Positions 19,751 to 23,500 of a DNA stretch of 23,500 bases are shown piece after piece (the stretch's first letter is position 1; every line of letters begins with the position of its first letter). A program made the position numbers and the translations under genes. Origin of the DNA: Bacteroidales bacterium (GTDB taxonomy: Bacteria > Bacteroidota > Bacteroidia > Bacteroidales > UBA12077); assembly GCA_030600625.1 (NCBI GenBank), contig JAUVLS010000002.1:1-23500 (forward strand), given 5' to 3'. The notes under the pieces were generated by a model, which was not told the origin of the DNA, searched no databases, and saw nothing but the letters and a program-made list of their open reading frames with translations.

Positions 19751-20227
19751 TTAAAATCTAAAATGTGCAAAAGCTTTATTAGCTTCGGCCATTCTGTGTG
19801 TTTCTTCTTTCTTCTTAAACGCTCCGCCTTCTTCATTAAAAGCAGCCTGTATTTCCTGTGACAATTTTTCAGCCATATTCTTACCACTACGTTGGCGAGC
19901 ATACTTGATCATATTTCTAATACTGATCGCTGTTTTTCTTTTTGGATTAACTTCCATTGGAACCTGGAACGTAGCACCACCGATTCTTCTACTTTTCACC
20001 TCAACCATTGGGGTAATATTTTCTAATGCTTTTTTCCACATTTCAACTGGAGTTTTCTCACTATCCTTATTTTTTGCAGCTAAAATATCCATTGCATCAT
20101 AAAATATCTTATATGCAAGATTTTTCTTACCATCAATCATAAAATCATTAACAAACCTGGTAACCAAAGTATCGTTATATTTTGGATCTGGTAAAATTAT
20201 TCGCTGTTTTGGTTTTGATTTTCTCAT
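19751..20227 (-). CDS. rpsG: Small-subunit ribosomal protein uS7
   Basis: S7 nucleates assembly of the 30S head and represses the str operon in E. coli. The 158-aa protein has [40 protein letters not shown] and [15 protein letters not shown], all standard. The gap after rpsL is 25 nt, too short for the E. coli-type S12-S7 regulatory structure. Confidence 0.98.
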   Translation of the reverse strand: MRKSKPKQRIILPDPKYNDTLVTRFVNDFMIDGKKNLAYKIFYDAMDILAAKNKDSEKTPVEMWKKALENITPMVEVKSRRIGGATFQVPMEVNPKRKTAISIRNMIKYARQRSGKNMAEKLSQEIQAAFNEEGGAFKKKEETHRMAEANKAFAHFRF

Positions 20228-20252
20228 TTCTCTCTAAACTCTTTGATTTAGT

Positions 20253-20627
20253 TTATTTTTTTGGTCTCTTAGTTCCGTATTTTGAACGTCTTTGAGTTCT
20301 TCCTTCAACCCCTGAAGTATCTAAAGCACCACGGATTAAGTGATATCTAACACCCGGCAAATCTTTTACTCTACCACCTCTTATCAAAACAATAGAGTGT
20401 TCTTGTAAATTATGACCTTCTCCAGGAATGTATGCATTCACTTCTTTACCGTTTGTTAACCTTACTCTCGCAACTTTTCTCATTGCTGAATTAGGTTTCT
20501 TAGGTGTTGTAGTATATACACGAGTACATACACCTCTCCTTTGAGGACATGCGTCCAAAGCAGGGGCTTTTTTCTTAACCACAATCTGAGTTCTTCCTTT
20601 TCTTACTAACTGCTGTATTGTAGGCAT
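20253..20627 (-). CDS. rpsL: Small-subunit ribosomal protein uS12
   Basis: S12 lies at the decoding centre and controls accuracy. The 124-aa protein carries [20 protein letters not shown] and [20 protein letters not shown]. The lysines where streptomycin-resistance changes occur (K42 and K87 in E. coli mature numbering) are wild type, and the aspartate that is methylthiolated in other bacteria is present. It is the first gene of the 33-gene cluster, downstream of two promoter candidates. Confidence 0.98.
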   Translation of the reverse strand: MPTIQQLVRKGRTQIVVKKKAPALDACPQRRGVCTRVYTTTPKKPNSAMRKVARVRLTNGKEVNAYIPGEGHNLQEHSIVLIRGGRVKDLPGVRYHLIRGALDTSGVEGRTQRRSKYGTKRPKK

Positions 20628-20668
20628 ATAAACAACTATTTAAATTATTTTTTATAAAATTCGGTTCG

Positions 20669-20701
20669 CAAAAGTAATTCTTTTTTTTAAAAATCCACAA
20701 T
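20669..20701 (-). promoter_or_regulatory. Proximal promoter of the str-S10-spc-alpha cluster
   Basis: The minus strand has a full -7 match TACTTTTG (20676-20669) with ATTG (three of four to TTTG) 21 nt upstream at 20701-20698. The predicted leader to the rpsL ATG is about 35 nt. Confidence 0.55.
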
Positions 20702-20838
20702 AAAAGTTAATTTATTTCGTACTTTTCAAATTGCTTACAAAATAATTTTACTTCTCAATTATAGAACACCTTTAAAAAATTCAAAAATCACTGATTATTA
20801 TTATTTTAACCAACGAAAATTTTAGTCGGAAAATGCCG

Positions 20839-20870
20839 CAAAAATATATACTTTTTTATAATATCACAAA
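20839..20870 (-). promoter_or_regulatory. Distal promoter of the str-S10-spc-alpha cluster
   Basis: The minus strand has TTTG (20870-20867), a 20-nt spacer and TATTTTTG (20846-20839), a full match to the Bacteroidota -33/-7 consensus with ideal spacing. Initiation near 20832 would give a leader of about 205 nt before rpsL. Confidence 0.7.
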
Positions 20871-20985
20871 AGAAAACTTACTTAATTTATTTTTTCACAT
20901 TATTTAGAAAGATTTTTAATATCCACAAGAAATATATCATTAAGACTCCCTGCTTAATTTTTAATATAATATTATAATATATGCA

Positions 20986-21016
20986 CTTGCGTGTTTATAA
21001 AAAATTACTATTTTTG
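20986..21016 (+). promoter_or_regulatory. Promoter of fusA2
   Basis: CTTG (three of four to TTTG) at 20986-20989, a 19-nt spacer and TATTTTTG (full -7 match) at 21009-21016. The predicted start is near 21022, with a leader of about 75 nt. An AT-only palindrome ends 5 nt before the -33 element and could be an operator or simply A/T-rich upstream sequence. Confidence 0.65.
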
Positions 21017-21098
21017 AGGCCATTTATCTAACAAATAATAAATGCTTTGTTTGAAGAAATTGTAAGAAATATATTATTAATTAAATCATTAAATAAAT

Positions 21099-23252
21099 AT
21101 GAAAACTTATCAAACTGATAAAATTAGGAATATCGCTTTGATTGGTAATGCGGGGTCGGGAAAGACCTCGATTGCAGAAGCTATGCTCTTTGAAGGTGGT
21201 GTTATTGATAGGAAAGGAACAGTAAATGGTAAGAATACTGCTTCTGACTATAATGAAATTGAACAAGAGAATTTAAATTCAGTTTTTTCAACTGTTTTAT
21301 ATACAGAATTTAACGACCATAAAATAAATATTATTGACACCCCTGGTGCAGATGATTTTATTGGTGGAGTAATTTCTTCGTTTTCGGCTGCTGATTTAGC
21401 AGTAATGTTAATTAATGCACAACAAGGCGTAGAAGTAGGAACTGAGATACTAAACAGGCATTGCGATAAGTATAATAAACCATTAATGTTGGTTTTTAAC
21501 AAACTGGATCATGAGAATGCTAATTATGAAAGGGCTATTGAATCTGTAAAAACTACTTTTGGAAGTAAAGCTGTAGTAGTTCAGTATCCTGTTTCAAGTG
21601 GTCCTGATTTTAATGCAATTATTGATGTGCTTTTAATGAAAATGTACAAATTTAATGATGCCGGTGAAAGAGAAATATCAGACATTCCTGCCGATCAGAT
21701 TGATACTGCAACAGAACTTCATAATACTTTAGTTGAAGCAGCCGCTGAAAACGATGAACCATTAATGGAATTATTCTTTGAAAAAGGATCTCTTGACGAA
21801 AATGAGATGCGTAAAGGAATTACTGCAGGATTAATTTCTCGTGGATTATTTCCAATTTTCTGTGCTTCGGCTGAAAAAAATTACGGTATTAAACGACTAT
21901 TAGAGTTTATTACGAATGTTGCTCCATCACCAAATATGCTTCCTGCTTCTAAAACTATTGATGAAAAAGAAATAGAATGTAAAGAAGGTGGTAATACTAA
22001 TATTTTTGTATTTAAAACATCAAATGAATCTCACATTGGTGAAATAAACTATTTTAAAGTTCATTCAGGGCAGGTAACTGAAGGGATGGACTTAAACAAC
22101 AACACATCGAATACAAAAGAAAGGCTTTCTCAATTATATGTAGTTGCCGGTAAAGACAGAACAAAAGTTTCAAAACTTGTTGCCGGAGATATTGGTGCTG
22201 CAGTAAAATTAAAAAACACAAAAACCAATCATACATTATCAGATGCTAAGGATACTGTTAAATTTCCTGAAATTTCTTTCCTTAACTCAAAATACAGAAC
22301 AGCCATTAAAGCTGTTAACGAATCTGATGATGAAAAATTAGGAGAAACATTAAACAGATTACACGAAATTGATCCAACAATTGAAATTGAATATTCAAAA
22401 GAATTAAAACAAATTATCATTTCCGGTCAAGGAGAATACCATTTAAACAATATTGTTAAATGGCATCTTGATAATATTTATAAAATTGAAGTTGAATTTT
22501 TAGCTCCGAAAATTCCTTATAGAGAAACTATTACCAAACTTGCAAGTGCAAGCTATCGTCACAAGAAACAATCAGGAGGTTCCGGACAATTTGGAGAAGT
22601 TTATATGGTTATTGAACCTTACAAAGAAGGTATGCCAGATCCTACTACTTATAAAGTTAATGGTAAAGACATCAAAGTTTCTGTTAGAAATAAAGAAGAG
22701 CTTGCATTACCTTGGGGTGGTAAATTAATATATTATAACTGTATTGTTGGCGGTTCAATTGATGCCAGATTCTTGCCTGCAATTTTAAAAGGTATAATGG
22801 AGAAAATGGAAGAAGGCCCATTGACAGGATCTTATGCTCGCGATATAAGAGTAGCAGTTTATGATGGTAAAATGCACCCGGTTGATTCAAATGAAATTTC
22901 ATTTAAACTTGCCGGACGTCATGCATTTAAAACTGCGTTTAAAGAAGCCGGACCAAAAATTATGGAACCTATCTATGATATTGAAATTTTAGTTCCATCT
23001 GACAGAATGGGTGATGTAATGAGTGATTTACAAGGCAGAAGAGCTATGATTGAAGGTATGAATAGTGATAAAGGTTTTGAGAAACTAAATGCTAAGGTAC
23101 CTTTAGCTGAATTGAATAAATACTCAACAGCTTTAAGCTCATTAAGTGGTGGTAGAGCAACTTATACAATGAAGTTTGCTAAATACGAACAAGTTCCGAT
23201 GGATGTTCAAGAAAAGCTTATTAAAACATTCGAACAAGAAGAAGAAGAATAG
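21099..23252 (+). CDS. fusA2: EF-G paralogue (EF-G2 type) lacking the catalytic histidine
   Basis: 717-aa translational GTPase homologue with full EF-G architecture. The G domain has P-loop GNAGSGKT (16-23), NKLD (134-137) and SAEKNYG. The G3 motif is DTPGADDF (80-87), so A84 replaces the histidine that triggers GTP hydrolysis in EF-G, and switch I reads NLNS where EF-G has RGIT. Domains III-V are well kept (RHKKQSGGSGQFGEV, LTGSYARDIRV, HPVDSNE at the domain IV tip, LSGGRATYTMKF). From memory, Bacteroides has such an EF-G2, described as ribosome-acting without GTPase activity and important in carbon-poor conditions. It is divergent from the str operon with its own promoter and terminator. 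A tetracycline ribosomal-protection protein is less likely. Confidence 0.93.
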   Translation: MKTYQTDKIRNIALIGNAGSGKTSIAEAMLFEGGVIDRKGTVNGKNTASDYNEIEQENLNSVFSTVLYTEFNDHKINIIDTPGADDFIGGVISSFSAADLAVMLINAQQGVEVGTEILNRHCDKYNKPLMLVFNKLDHENANYERAIESVKTTFGSKAVVVQYPVSSGPDFNAIIDVLLMKMYKFNDAGEREISDIPADQIDTATELHNTLVEAAAENDEPLMELFFEKGSLDENEMRKGITAGLISRGLFPIFCASAEKNYGIKRLLEFITNVAPSPNMLPASKTIDEKEIECKEGGNTNIFVFKTSNESHIGEINYFKVHSGQVTEGMDLNNNTSNTKERLSQLYVVAGKDRTKVSKLVAGDIGAAVKLKNTKTNHTLSDAKDTVKFPEISFLNSKYRTAIKAVNESDDEKLGETLNRLHEIDPTIEIEYSKELKQIIISGQGEYHLNNIVKWHLDNIYKIEVEFLAPKIPYRETITKLASASYRHKKQSGGSGQFGEVYMVIEPYKEGMPDPTTYKVNGKDIKVSVRNKEELALPWGGKLIYYNCIVGGSIDARFLPAILKGIMEKMEEGPLTGSYARDIRVAVYDGKMHPVDSNEISFKLAGRHAFKTAFKEAGPKIMEPIYDIEILVPSDRMGDVMSDLQGRRAMIEGMNSDKGFEKLNAKVPLAELNKYSTALSSLSGGRATYTMKFAKYEQVPMDVQEKLIKTFEQEEEE

Positions 23253-23273
23253 ATATTACAACTATATAAAAAC

Positions 23274-23307
23274 AAAAAAGCTTGGTCAAATTAACCAAGC
23301 TTTTTTT
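23274..23307. terminator. Bidirectional terminator between fusA2 and the convergent gene
   Basis: AAAAAAGCTTGGT-CAAATTA-ACCAAGCTTTTTTT: an 8-bp core stem (23279-23286 with 23294-23301) flanked by A-runs on the left and T-runs on the right, so it can end transcripts from both directions. It starts 21 nt after the fusA2 stop. Confidence 0.92.
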
Positions 23308-23338
23308 ATACCTACTTATTATACTCTTATTAAAAAAT

Positions 23339-23500
23339 TTAACGAAACAGTCTTATTACGCCAAACATGCTACCTCCACTATTAGAACTTGCACCTTGGT
23401 CACCTTCTGCTCCTGTGGCTTGAGTGTTTGATATTTTTCCCAGATTCTTATTATTATAATTAACATTATCCCATCCCAAGACTTCAACAACAAAAAAGTA
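23339..23500 (-). CDS. C-terminal 53 residues of an unidentified convergent protein (cut by window edge)
   Basis: Minus-strand open frame entering from the right edge and stopping at TAA (23341-23339), 32 nt before the shared terminator. It translates as FFVVEVLGWDNVNYNNKNLG, then a polar G/S/N/Q-rich stretch (ATGAEGDQGASSNSGGS), then MFGVIRLFR at the end. The alternation of hydrophobic residues near both ends could be beta strands, as in an envelope protein, but nothing identifies a family. That the frame is real is supported by the terminator spacing. Confidence 0.5.
   Translation of the reverse strand, partial: YFFVVEVLGWDNVNYNNKNLGKISNTQATGAEGDQGASSNSGGSMFGVIRLFR

Larger units (their letters stand above)
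20628..21098. other. Divergent intergenic control region between rpsL and fusA2
   Basis: This 471-bp AT-rich stretch has no supportable gene on either strand. It holds two minus-strand promoter candidates for the ribosomal cluster, one plus-strand promoter candidate for fusA2, and an AT-only 12-bp palindrome (ATATTATAATAT, 20969-20980) just upstream of the fusA2 -33 element. The leader between the distal rpsL promoter and rpsL contains no obvious strong hairpin. Confidence 0.8.

Noticed and set aside
20969..20980. AT-only palindrome upstream of fusA2 as a regulator operator
   Set aside because: A 12-bp palindrome made only of A and T is expected by chance in such AT-rich DNA. It is noted within the control region but not claimed as a site.
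21099..23252. fusA2 as a TetM/TetQ-type tetracycline resistance protein
   Set aside because: Length (717 aa), P-loop GNAGSGKT, G3 DTPGADDF and domain IV motifs fit the EF-G2 group. Protection proteins are about 640 aa and keep a canonical-type G1 and G3.

Overview
The window is a core translation locus from a low-GC member of the Bacteroidota. Four things point to this phylum. Strong promoters fit the TTTG / TAnnTTTG pattern rather than -35/-10. Start codons almost all lack a Shine-Dalgarno sequence and follow A/T-rich leaders. L36 and S14 are the cysteine-poor (zinc-free) forms. A Bacteroides-type EF-G paralogue lies beside the ribosomal genes. No finer placement is possible from the sequence alone.

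Layout: positions 1-948 (minus) hold the N-terminal part of a UbiD-family decarboxylase cut by the window edge. Enolase (minus) follows, with its own promoter and terminator. From 20627 down to 2496 (minus) runs an unbroken 33-gene str-S10-spc-alpha cluster: rpsL-rpsG-fusA-rpsJ-rplC-rplD-rplW-rplB-rpsS-rplV-rpsC-rplP-rpmC-rpsQ-rplN-rplX-rplE-rpsN-rpsH-rplF-rplR-rpsE-rpmD-rplO-secY-map-infA-rpmJ-rpsM-rpsK-rpsD-rpoA-rplQ. No tuf lies after fusA and no adk lies between secY and map. Gaps are mostly 0-40 nt, so the genes are probably co-transcribed from one or two promoters upstream of rpsL and ended by a hairpin after rplQ. Positions 20628-21098 are a 471-bp divergent control region. On the plus strand fusA2 (21099-23252) encodes an EF-G paralogue, followed by a bidirectional terminator and the C-terminal end of a convergent, unidentified minus-strand gene cut by the right edge.

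The genes work together. They encode ribosomal proteins of both subunits, an initiation factor (IF1), elongation factor EF-G and its paralogue, the RNA polymerase alpha subunit, the SecY translocon channel that receives nascent membrane proteins, and methionine aminopeptidase, which trims them.

Most of the window is ordinary and highly conserved. The unusual points are: (1) the long C-terminal tail of L17 carries six GC-rich palindromic repeat copies, all in the same coding phase; (2) a perfect 17-bp tandem duplication at the rplC/rplD junction appears to have broken an ancestral TAATG stop-start overlap; (3) rplF has a perfect Shine-Dalgarno sequence in a phylum that rarely uses them; (4) the EF-G paralogue lacks the catalytic G3 histidine; (5) two consensus-like promoters stand in tandem before rpsL, the distal one giving a leader of about 200 nt. 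I found no mobile element, CRISPR array, tRNA or rRNA, and nothing that amounts to a wholly new system.
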